From positions 326,001 through 390,000 of the forward strand of contig NZ_AP028654.1 of NCBI RefSeq assembly GCF_033097505.1: a stretch of DNA of 64,000 nucleotides, read 5' to 3'. The notes beneath the pieces were generated by a model that had not been told where the DNA came from, made no database searches, and saw only the letters and a list, made by a program, of their open reading frames with translations. This DNA comes from Helicovermis profundi. Lineage in GTDB: Bacteria > Bacillota > Clostridia > Peptostreptococcales > Acidaminobacteraceae. The position numbers were made by a program, and so were the translations under genes. Below are positions 8,722 through 15,522 of the stretch, one piece after another. Each line of letters starts with the position of its first letter. The first letter of the stretch is position 1.

Positions 8722-10266
8722 GTGAAATATGATGTAATATTAAAAAATGCACGTATACCTCAAGGTGAAGATACAATTGTAACAAATATTTTAATTAAAG
8801 ATGAAAAAATCGCTGGCTTTTCAAATGATCTTGATTCTTTAGAAAGTAATCAGGTGATTGATGCTAAAGGATTACTTACTTTACCGGGTTGTATAGATTC
8901 ACATACGCATTTAATGTCTCAAGGTTTTGATCATAGAGAAACAATTCTTTCTGGAACAGCAGCAGCTGCAAGTGGTGGAGTTTGTACAGTAATTGATATG
9001 CCTTGTTGTACAATTCCTTCAGTGAGAAGTGTAGAGCAACTTAATACTAAAGTTTCATTTTGGAGTAAACAAGCCTTAGTTGATTTTGCTTTATGGGGCG
9101 GAGTTACTGGAGAAGATGTTAGAGAAGGATTACTTGATAATGTTCAGAAGCAAGCAGATGCAGGAGTAGTTGCCTTTAAAGTATATATGACACCATCAGT
9201 TCCATCGTATCCAAGAGCTAATGATCCTGAAATGCTTGAAGCGTTTAAAGCTGTTGCTGAAACAGGACTTGCTGTTGGTATTCATGCAGAAAATTTTGCT
9301 ATGTGTGATTTTTATGTTAAAAAATTCCGTGAAGACGGTAGAATGGATGCTCCTGCTTGGTCAGAAGCTAGAATGCCTCTTGCTGAAAAAGTAGCTATTC
9401 AATTAGGAATTAGTTTTGCTGAATTTACTGGAGTTAGACTTCATATTGTTCATATGGCTCTTGGTGAAGGTGCTGAGCTTGTAGCTGAAGCTAAGAAAAA
9501 AGGAATTGACGTAACATCTGAAACTTGTCCACATTATTTAACTACTAACTATAAAGAAGCTATGGGTGAATATGGTGCTCTTGCTAAAATTGCGCCTCCA
9601 ATTAGATCAGAAGAAGATAATGATAAACTTTGGGAAGGGCTTAGAAATGGTAGCGTAAGTTTTGTTGCAACAGACCATGCTCCTTATGAAGTTAAAAGTG
9701 AAAAAGCAGGAAAAGATATTTGGACTGCATTCCCAGGAATCCCAGGTGTTGAAACAATGGTTCCAGTTATTGTTTCTGAAGGATATAATAAAGGAAGATT
9801 ATCCCTTACTAGATTAGTAGAAGTTTTATCTAAAAATGCTGCAATTCATTATGGATTATATCCTAAAAAGGGTGCAATGTTCATTGGTTCTGATGCAGAC
9901 TTTTCTATTATAGATTTGGATAAAGAATGGACAATTGACGCTGAAAAGCAAGTTACAATGGCTAAATACACACCACTACATGGAATGAAGTTAAAAGGAA
10001 AACCTTATATGACAATTATTCGTGGTAATGTTGTATTTAAGGGTGATGAAGAAGGAACGCTTCCTACTTATGATAATTATGACGTAGTATTTGATATTCC
10101 ATCAGAAAATAGAAGTGCAGAGTTTAATGTAAGTTATAGAAAAGATCATGAAGATGAAGTTGTTGAAGAGTTAAGAGAAATAAAAGGAATAATGGTTAAA
10201 CCTGGTTTTGGTACTTTTATTAAGAGACAAAGTATTCAAAAATTAGAGAGAACAATTCATTTCTAA
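8722..10266 (+). CDS. Dihydropyrimidinase/allantoinase-like amidohydrolase; candidate xanthine amidohydrolase
   Basis: A 514-residue metal-dependent cyclic amidohydrolase. All metal and catalytic positions are visible: H61 and H63 (DSHTH), K153 in AFKVYM (expected carboxylated lysine), H188 (GIHAEN), H244 (IVHMA) and D318 (ATDHAP). The family hydrolyses cyclic ureides such as dihydropyrimidines, allantoin and dihydroorotate. The purine neighbours suggest that the pyrimidine ring of xanthine is the target, giving 4-ureido-5-imidazolecarboxylate. The protein runs about 50-60 residues past the usual end, with a charged helix-like stretch (DHEDEVVEELREIKG) and a basic terminus, possibly a targeting or assembly tail. 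It starts at GTG behind AAGGAGG. Allantoinase is the chief alternative, but no uricase or allantoate genes are present. Confidence 0.85.
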   Translation: MKYDVILKNARIPQGEDTIVTNILIKDEKIAGFSNDLDSLESNQVIDAKGLLTLPGCIDSHTHLMSQGFDHRETILSGTAAAASGGVCTVIDMPCCTIPSVRSVEQLNTKVSFWSKQALVDFALWGGVTGEDVREGLLDNVQKQADAGVVAFKVYMTPSVPSYPRANDPEMLEAFKAVAETGLAVGIHAENFAMCDFYVKKFREDGRMDAPAWSEARMPLAEKVAIQLGISFAEFTGVRLHIVHMALGEGAELVAEAKKKGIDVTSETCPHYLTTNYKEAMGEYGALAKIAPPIRSEEDNDKLWEGLRNGSVSFVATDHAPYEVKSEKAGKDIWTAFPGIPGVETMVPVIVSEGYNKGRLSLTRLVEVLSKNAAIHYGLYPKKGAMFIGSDADFSIIDLDKEWTIDAEKQVTMAKYTPLHGMKLKGKPYMTIIRGNVVFKGDEEGTLPTYDNYDVVFDIPSENRSAEFNVSYRKDHEDEVVEELREIKGIMVKPGFGTFIKRQSIQKLERTIHF

Positions 10267-10288
10267 AAAAATAAAAGAGATTATTACA

Positions 10289-10320
10289 GTAATAGCTTTA
10301 ATAAATATTAGAGCTATTAC
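10289..10320 (+). other. Intra-operon RNA hairpin
   Basis: GTAATAGCT pairs with AGCTATTAC across a 14-base loop between the amidohydrolase and cysteine hydrolase genes. There is no T-run, so it is probably an mRNA processing or stability element rather than a terminator. Confidence 0.45.
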
Positions 10321-10355
10321 ATAAATTATTATATAATATAGAGGAGAGTATAAAA

Positions 10356-10967
10356 ATGGCTAGACATGGTATAGTAGTTATTGATATGTTAAACGATTTT
10401 ATTGGAGAGAAAGCTTCACTTAGATGTCCAGGTGGAGATAATATTATTGAGCCACTTCAAAGATTATTCAAATATGTAAGAGATAGAAATGCTAAAGGTA
10501 ATGATGATATTCAACTTATTCACATTCATGAAGCGCATAGAAAAAATGATGCTGACTTTAGAGTTAGACCTCGTCATGCTGTGGTTGGAACTTGGGGATC
10601 TGATTTTATTCCAGCACTTGCTCCAGAAGGCGAAGAATATATTATTCCTAAAAGAAGACATTCATCATTTGCTCATACTGATTTAGATTTATATTTAAGA
10701 GAAGAAAATTTAGATACAGTTGTAGTTGTTGGTGTTTGGACTAACGTTTGTGTTCGTTCAACAGCATCAGATGCTCTTTACAATGCTTATAAAGTAATTA
10801 CAATTGCAGATTGTTGTGCTTCTAAAACTGAAGAAATGCATGAATATGGTCTTAAAGATTTATCGATCTTTACAAAAGTTATGAATCTTGATGAATATAT
10901 CGATGCTTGGGAAAAAGGCGAAGATCCATGGTTAGGTGGAGGAGACGCTGAGAATAAAGTAAAATAA
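10356..10967 (+). CDS. Isochorismatase-fold cysteine hydrolase; candidate ureido-imidazolecarboxylate amidohydrolase
   Basis: A 203-residue member of the cysteine hydrolase family that includes N-carbamoylsarcosine amidase and ureidoacrylate hydrolase RutB. The triad is visible as D10 (VIDMLNDF), K99 (IIPKRRHS) and C132 (GVWTNVCVRSTA). Family members commonly remove carbamoyl groups, releasing ammonia and CO2. That is the chemistry needed to turn 4-ureido-5-imidazolecarboxylate into 4-amino-5-imidazolecarboxylate, the step after xanthine ring opening. The gene follows the amidohydrolase by 89 bases and precedes the UbiX/UbiD pair. The C-terminal 20 residues are acidic and glycine-rich. The substrate is inferred; a nicotinamidase-like activity cannot be excluded. 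Confidence 0.82.
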   Translation: MARHGIVVIDMLNDFIGEKASLRCPGGDNIIEPLQRLFKYVRDRNAKGNDDIQLIHIHEAHRKNDADFRVRPRHAVVGTWGSDFIPALAPEGEEYIIPKRRHSSFAHTDLDLYLREENLDTVVVVGVWTNVCVRSTASDALYNAYKVITIADCCASKTEEMHEYGLKDLSIFTKVMNLDEYIDAWEKGEDPWLGGGDAENKVK

Positions 10968-11023
10968 TAGGATAATATCTTCACTATAATTTAGAAAAGA
11001 ATAAATCCTAAAAGGATGAAAAT

Positions 11024-11578
11024 ATGAAGAAAATTATTGTAGCAATTACTGGGGGCAGCTGTGTTATTTACGCAGTTGCTCTCTTAAAAACATTACAACA
11101 GATGAATATTGAAACGCATGTAGTTGTTTCAAAAATGGGAGAAAGCAACTTAAATTATGAATGTGATATGAATATTGGTGAAATTAAAGAAATTTCATCA
11201 TATTATTATGACTATAATAATTTGGGAGCTGCTATTGCTAGTGGATCATTTAAGATAGATTCAATGGTTATAATTCCATGTACAATGAACACTTTAGGTG
11301 CTATTGCTAATGGACTTAGTTCTAATTTAATACATAGAGCTGCGGATGTTACAATAAAAGAGGGAAGAAAACTCGTAATAGTTCCTAGAGAAACTCCATT
11401 TAGTCCTGTTCATCTTGAAAATATGCTAAAATTATCAAAAATTGGAGTGACAATTATGCCAGCTGCTCCAGGTTTTTATCATATTCCTGAAACTATTTCA
11501 GATATTGTTGATATAATGGTAGGAAGAACTTTAGACCAACTTGGAATTGATAGTGAATTATTTAAGAGATGGGAGTAA
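11024..11578 (+). CDS. UbiX-like flavin prenyltransferase
   Basis: UbiX enzymes attach a dimethylallyl group to FMN, making the prenyl-FMN cofactor used by UbiD decarboxylases. The 184-residue protein has the family's length and its C-terminal signature: IPCTMNTLGAIANGLSSNLI, RAADVTIKEGRKLVIVPRETP and MPAAPGFYH. YYDYNNLGAAIASGSF gives the dimethylallyl-phosphate region. The N-terminal GASG motif is altered to GGSC (residues 10-13), a small deviation next to the flavin phosphate. It lies 29 bases before the UbiD gene, the usual partnership, so it very probably supplies cofactor to that enzyme. General flavoprotein decarboxylase activity is the alternative. Confidence 0.88.
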   Translation: MKKIIVAITGGSCVIYAVALLKTLQQMNIETHVVVSKMGESNLNYECDMNIGEIKEISSYYYDYNNLGAAIASGSFKIDSMVIIPCTMNTLGAIANGLSSNLIHRAADVTIKEGRKLVIVPRETPFSPVHLENMLKLSKIGVTIMPAAPGFYHIPETISDIVDIMVGRTLDQLGIDSELFKRWE

Positions 11579-11607
11579 GAAGTAAATAGGAACAAGGAGG
11601 TGAAAAA

Positions 11608-12969
11608 GTGGAGAAGCAAATGCTTAGGTCTTGTTTAAATAAATTAGAAGATAAATATGGAATGCTAAAATGTGATGTTCAAGTTGATCCTAAATTTGAA
11701 CTTGGTGGTGTTCTTGAAAAACTTGGTAACACAAGACCAGTGCTATTTAATAATGTAAAAGGGAATAAGATGCCTGTTATAGGTGGAATGTTTGGAGATC
11801 GCGAGATGTTTTACGATTTTACAGGAACATCAAGAAAAGAAAGAATTTTTAAATATATGGATGCTCTTACAAATCCCATAAAACCAAAGTTGCTTTCTAG
11901 TGGACCGGTAAAAGAAAATATTATAAAAAGAAATATTGATCTTGGGAAATTTATGCCTATTCCTACTTTTCATGAGTATGATTCTTCGAGTTTTATAACA
12001 GCGGGTGTATTTGTTGTTAAAGACCCTGATACTAATAAAGTTTACACTTCTATAAGAAGGTTTCAGTATAATGGTGGAAATAATCTAAGTGCATTAGTAA
12101 CATCACCTATGTTGTCGAATCAAATGAAAGAATTATTTAAACAAAAGAAAAAATTAGAATGTGCAGTTGTACTTGGTTATGATTATTACTTCTGTCTTGC
12201 ATCTCAATACTCTTCTCAGCAGTATGGAGTGGATAAATATGAAATTGATGGAGGGCTACGCGGTGAACCACTTGAATTAGTAAAGTGTGAAACCATTGAC
12301 CTTGAAGTTCCAGCTTATGCAGAAATAGTGCTAGAAGGTACAATATCATATAATGATGAAGTTATGGAAGGTCCTTTTGGAGAATTAATGGGTTACTACG
12401 GACAAGTTGCTAAACATCCCGTTATGAAAGTAAATGCAATACTTCATAGGAATAATCCTATACTTCAAATATCAGCACCGTGTAAAGAAGAACATTTGTC
12501 TAATGGAATTATTAGAGATATAGAAGTATATACTCATGTCAATAGATTAGTTGAATGTACAGATGTCAATGTTACTATTGGTGGTGGATGCAGATTTACG
12601 GCTTTTGTGAATATTAACAAGAAAACTGAAGGCGACGGTAAACAGGCATTGATTGGCGCTTTAAGTAGTTCAAAAGATATTAAACACGTTACAGTTTTTG
12701 ATGAAGATGTAGATATTTTTGATTATAAGGATGTAGATGGTGCAATTGCATCAAGAGTGCAAGCTTCTAAGGATTTATTTATTATACCAGGAGCTATGGG
12801 TACAGGACTTGATCCGTCTCATTTAGTTGATGGAACTACTGATAAAGTCGGAATAGATGCTACAAAACCTCTTGGAGAAATATCAAAAGTCTTTGAAAAA
12901 ACAGTAATTCCAGGTTATAAAGATATTGATTTAAAGAAATTCTTTCCAACTGTATCAAATTTAGATTGA
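11608..12969 (+). CDS. UbiD-family prenyl-FMN decarboxylase; candidate 4-amino-5-imidazolecarboxylate decarboxylase
   Basis: Reversible non-oxidative decarboxylase using prenyl-FMN from the adjacent UbiX. At 453 residues it is close to the usual length. The catalytic Arg-Glu-Glu set is represented by R150/R151 (SIRRFQYNGG) and by E254 and E259 in EGPFGELMGYYG. Other family segments are TGTSRKER, MGTGLDPS and DATKP. The GTG at 11608 follows AAGGAGGTG. UbiD proteins act on aromatic, heteroaromatic and alpha,beta-unsaturated acids. In this context an imidazole carboxylate is the natural candidate, which would give 4-aminoimidazole. The next genes downstream encode shell proteins, tying the decarboxylase to the compartment. 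The substrate is an inference from gene order. Confidence 0.88.
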   Translation: MEKQMLRSCLNKLEDKYGMLKCDVQVDPKFELGGVLEKLGNTRPVLFNNVKGNKMPVIGGMFGDREMFYDFTGTSRKERIFKYMDALTNPIKPKLLSSGPVKENIIKRNIDLGKFMPIPTFHEYDSSSFITAGVFVVKDPDTNKVYTSIRRFQYNGGNNLSALVTSPMLSNQMKELFKQKKKLECAVVLGYDYYFCLASQYSSQQYGVDKYEIDGGLRGEPLELVKCETIDLEVPAYAEIVLEGTISYNDEVMEGPFGELMGYYGQVAKHPVMKVNAILHRNNPILQISAPCKEEHLSNGIIRDIEVYTHVNRLVECTDVNVTIGGGCRFTAFVNINKKTEGDGKQALIGALSSSKDIKHVTVFDEDVDIFDYKDVDGAIASRVQASKDLFIIPGAMGTGLDPSHLVDGTTDKVGIDATKPLGEISKVFEKTVIPGYKDIDLKKFFPTVSNLD

Positions 12970-13027
12970 TATTAGTATAATACTATTATAAGGTTTTAAA
13001 ATTATAGAGGTTGGAGGAGGTAAAAAG

Positions 13028-13300
13028 GTGAAGAAAGCTTTGGGTTTTTTTGAAATCAGGAGTATGGTAGCTGCAATATATGCCGCTGATGTCATGGTAA
13101 AAGCTGCAAACGTAGTTATAAAAGATTACAATGTAGTTGGATCAGGAGTAATTGCTGTTGTTGTCGAAGGCGATGTTTCTGCAGTGAAAGCTGCGGTTGA
13201 AAGCGCTGAGAGACTAGCTAGTCCTATGGCAGAAGTTATTTCAGTTAATGTTATTCCTCGTCCTGAAGAAGAATTAGATATTTTATTTGATGATAATTAG
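13028..13300 (+). CDS. BMC-H shell protein (hexamer), first copy
   Basis: A single-domain bacterial microcompartment shell protein of 90 residues. It forms hexamers that tile the flat facets of a protein shell. Typical sequence: KKALGFFEIRSMVAAIYAAD, then VVVEGDVSAVKAAVESA and the closing VNVIPRPEEEL. It is more divergent than the copy at 14108; the opening reads FFEIRS instead of LVETKG. The pore loop reads VVGSGVIAVV, in the position where canonical PduA/CcmK pores have GSG. The start is GTG behind GGAGGAGG. It opens the shell gene block directly after the UbiD gene. Confidence 0.95.
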   Translation: MKKALGFFEIRSMVAAIYAADVMVKAANVVIKDYNVVGSGVIAVVVEGDVSAVKAAVESAERLASPMAEVISVNVIPRPEEELDILFDDN

Positions 13301-13318
13301 ATAATTGCGAGGTGTATT

Positions 13319-13675
13319 ATGGCAAATAGAATGACATCTATTATTATGAATAACATTGTAGATAAGTGCTTAGATTATAATAGAAAAGAAAATAATATAA
13401 GAGCAAATAAAGAAAATAGTACTCAAAATCATTTGTCAGAAAATGAGGTTAAAACTCTTTCAAGTTTAATAAATAAAGGAAAGACTGTTAAAGTAGTGAA
13501 AAATGATTCAAATAGTAAAGTGGCTACTAGATTAAATAAATCTGGTGTTATTAAATTAGAAGATATTATTGGGAAAAATAATAATGTTAAAACTTCAGGG
13601 TCCACAAATGAAAAAAGAAAAGTATCTGGAAAAGTAAATTTAGATGATTATTTAAAAAATCTAAAAAATAAATAA
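13319..13675 (+). CDS. Small basic protein of unknown function inside the shell gene block
   Basis: A 118-residue protein I do not recognise as a named family. It is rich in Lys and Asn and looks mostly disordered, with four short helix-like segments: residues 4-22, 39-54, 75-86 and 103-116. Two of them share a pattern, SGVIKLEDII (75-84) and SGKVNLDDYL (103-112), that is SG followed by hydrophobic, Leu, acidic, Asp. Residues 39-80 also resemble, weakly, the EutQ-like tail of the flavoprotein at 14408. It lies 18 bases after one BMC-H gene and 16 before the next, with a good GAGGTG site, so it is co-expressed with the shell. A scaffold or cargo adaptor role is an inference from these features. 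Confidence 0.8.
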   Translation: MANRMTSIIMNNIVDKCLDYNRKENNIRANKENSTQNHLSENEVKTLSSLINKGKTVKVVKNDSNSKVATRLNKSGVIKLEDIIGKNNNVKTSGSTNEKRKVSGKVNLDDYLKNLKNK

Positions 13676-13691
13676 GTCCAGGAGGTGTATA

Positions 13692-14063
13692 ATGACTTAC
13701 AAAGGAGCTCTTGGTTTAATTGAAACAATTGGACTTTCTCCAGCAGCAGCTGCACTTGACGCTGCAACCAAAACAGCTGATGTTACATGTATTGGTGTTG
13801 AAAAAGTTATAGGTGTTGGTAAAGTAGTTAGTATAACTATTAATTTAGCTGGTGATGTTTCAGCAGTGCAGGCTGCAGTAGAATCTGGAGTTAATGCTGC
13901 TAATTTAGTTGGAACTGTTGTATCATCAAGAGTTATACCAAGACCACATTCAGATGTTGAAAAATTAATTTCAATGTTTGATAAATCAAAAGTTGAGAAA
14001 AAAGATGAAGAAAAAATAGAAGAGTCAAAAGAAAAGAAAGAAGTTAAGAAATCAAAAAAATAG
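13692..14063 (+). CDS. BMC-H shell protein with long charged C-terminal tail
   Basis: A 123-residue shell hexamer protein. Residues 1-95 form a normal BMC domain: YKGALGLIETIGLSPAAAAL, GDVSAVQAAVESG and VIPRPHSDVEKL. Residues 96-123 are an unusual tail made almost entirely of Lys and Glu, from KSKVEKKDEEKIEES onward. The central loop is EKVIGVGKVVSI, so the pore differs from the GSG type. AGGAGGTG precedes the ATG. A charged tail of this kind could face the lumen or cytosol and bind cargo or the basic 118-residue protein, but that is speculation. Confidence 0.93.
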   Translation: MTYKGALGLIETIGLSPAAAALDAATKTADVTCIGVEKVIGVGKVVSITINLAGDVSAVQAAVESGVNAANLVGTVVSSRVIPRPHSDVEKLISMFDKSKVEKKDEEKIEESKEKKEVKKSKK

Positions 14064-14107
14064 AATTGTTTTATAGTTATTAATTTATAACATTTAGGAG
14101 GATTAAT

Positions 14108-14383
14108 ATGAGTCAAGCATTAGGATTAGTGGAAACTAAAGGTTTAGTTGGAGCAATTGAAGCAGCGGATGCTATGGTTAAAGCTGCAAATGTTACTATT
14201 GTTGGATATGAGAAAATTGGATTTGGTCTTGTTACTGTTATGGTAAGAGGAGATGTTGGTGCTGTTAAAGCTGCTACAGATGCTGGAGCAGATGCTGCTA
14301 CAAGAGTTGGCGAACTTGTTTCTGTACATGTAATTCCTAGACCACACAGTGAAGTAGAAAGAGTAATTTTAGGAAATTTATAA
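14108..14383 (+). CDS. BMC-H shell protein, canonical PduA/CcmK type
   Basis: The most canonical of the three shell hexamer proteins, 91 residues: [49 protein letters not shown] and [12 protein letters not shown]. The pore region reads IGFGLVTV. It probably forms the bulk of the facets. TTAGGAGG precedes the ATG. It is followed 24 bases later by the BMC-associated flavoprotein gene. Confidence 0.97.
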   Translation: MSQALGLVETKGLVGAIEAADAMVKAANVTIVGYEKIGFGLVTVMVRGDVGAVKAATDAGADAATRVGELVSVHVIPRPHSEVERVILGNL

Positions 14384-14407
14384 AAATTACTTTAAAGGAG
14401 AATGGAA

Positions 14408-15196
14408 ATGTCTAATATTGATAAGATGAGAAAAGCATTTGAAAAATTGGCATTTCCAGTCTATGATGGTTCACAGCTTAATGCGGAAAAAGTAGATATA
14501 TTTTCCACGTTAAAAGACAAGAGAGTCACTGTAATTTTGACTGGAAGTGACACAGGTGTAGATGATGCACTTAAAAAATTTAAATTTTTAAAAGAAAAAG
14601 GTTTTTATATAACAGCTGTATTATCTAAAGCAGCAGAAAATATTATAACGAAAGAAAGAATTGAAAAAGAATTTATTCCAAATAGAATTATAAAAGGTGA
14701 TAATTATGAAGGGCTAAAGAATTTAGTTTTAAATACTGATTATTGTATTTTACCTAATTTAACTCAAAATTCCTTGTCTAAGGTTTCTCTTGGGATTCAA
14801 GATGATTTAGTATCCATATTATTGTGGCAATATTTAGTATCTAATATAAAAACAATAATAAACACGGATGCAATATTTCATGGATGGTTTCCAATAGATG
14901 AAAATAAAAAAATGAAACAAGTTATGGAAAATCATTTGAAAAATATAGAAGATTTTGGAGCAATATTTGTAAATAATCAAGATTTTTTAGATTTTATAGA
15001 TATTGAATATGAAGAAAATGATAATATTATAAATACATCAAAAAAAGAGATTAAAGAATCTAAATTGATAACAGAAGCAGCGATTAGAGATTTAGATAGA
15101 AATACTAGAGAAATTATTATCACTAAAGGAACGATTATAACACCTTTAGCAAAAGATTTAGCTAGCACTAGAAAGATAAAAATAATTGTCAGATAG
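14408..15196 (+). CDS. Microcompartment-associated flavoprotein with EutQ-like C-terminal module
   Basis: A 262-residue protein found beside shell genes. Residues 1-200 look like the HFCD-type flavoprotein fold (related to phosphopantothenoylcysteine decarboxylase and UbiX), with ILTGSDTGVDDAL near the N-terminus and LPNLTQNSLSKVSLGIQDD in the middle. Residues 219-262 form a separate module, LITEAAIRDL followed by TKGTIITPLAKDLA, which recurs at the start of EutQ and in other shell-operon proteins. I chose the ATG at 14408 because the AAAGGAG site ends at 14400, seven bases upstream. The ATG at 14402 is too close. The function is unknown; flavin handling for the compartment or for UbiD is possible. 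Confidence 0.75.
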   Translation: MSNIDKMRKAFEKLAFPVYDGSQLNAEKVDIFSTLKDKRVTVILTGSDTGVDDALKKFKFLKEKGFYITAVLSKAAENIITKERIEKEFIPNRIIKGDNYEGLKNLVLNTDYCILPNLTQNSLSKVSLGIQDDLVSILLWQYLVSNIKTIINTDAIFHGWFPIDENKKMKQVMENHLKNIEDFGAIFVNNQDFLDFIDIEYEENDNIINTSKKEIKESKLITEAAIRDLDRNTREIIITKGTIITPLAKDLASTRKIKIIVR

Positions 15197-15222
15197 GCTA
15201 TAAATTTAAGGAGAGGTTATTT

Positions 15223-15522
15223 ATGAAAACTGGAGTGATAATCGGAACAATAGTCGCAACAAGAAAAGATGATAGTATGGTTGGACATAAATTACTTGCT
15301 ACTCAACAAGTGGATTTAAATATGAAGCCTATAGGACAAGTATTGATTGCAGTAGATGCAGTAGGAGCTGGAGTCGGTGATTATGTACTTTTTTCAACGG
15401 GTTCTGCTGCTAGAAATTCTGTTCAAAAACCTAAATCATCAATTGATGCGGCGATTGTTGGAATAATAGATGGAAAAGATATTCATTTTGATGTATTAGA
15501 CGAAATAGGTGGTGATAAATAA
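15223..15522 (+). CDS. BMC-P pentameric vertex protein (EutN/CcmL family)
   Basis: A 99-residue protein that forms the pentamers closing the vertices of a microcompartment. Typical motifs are GTIVATRKDDSMVGHKLL, VAVDAVGAGVGDYVLFSTG-like sequence in the middle, and AAIVGIIDG near the end. Its presence shows that the locus can build a closed polyhedral shell. AAGGAGAGG precedes the ATG. The stop codon is immediately followed by the GTG of the adenine-deaminase paralogue, so the two are translationally linked. Confidence 0.96.
   Translation: MKTGVIIGTIVATRKDDSMVGHKLLATQQVDLNMKPIGQVLIAVDAVGAGVGDYVLFSTGSAARNSVQKPKSSIDAAIVGIIDGKDIHFDVLDEIGGDK

Noticed and set aside
8722-10266. Calling the amidohydrolase a plain allantoinase or dihydropyrimidinase.
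   Set aside because: Catalytic residues do not separate these activities, and no allantoin or pyrimidine degradation partners are in the window. The purine context favours xanthine ring opening, so the call was left as a candidate.
13319-13675. Treating the 118-residue protein as a frameshifted or truncated shell gene.
   Set aside because: No BMC signature is found in its sequence in the frame used, it has its own start, ribosome site and stop, and both neighbouring shell genes are complete.
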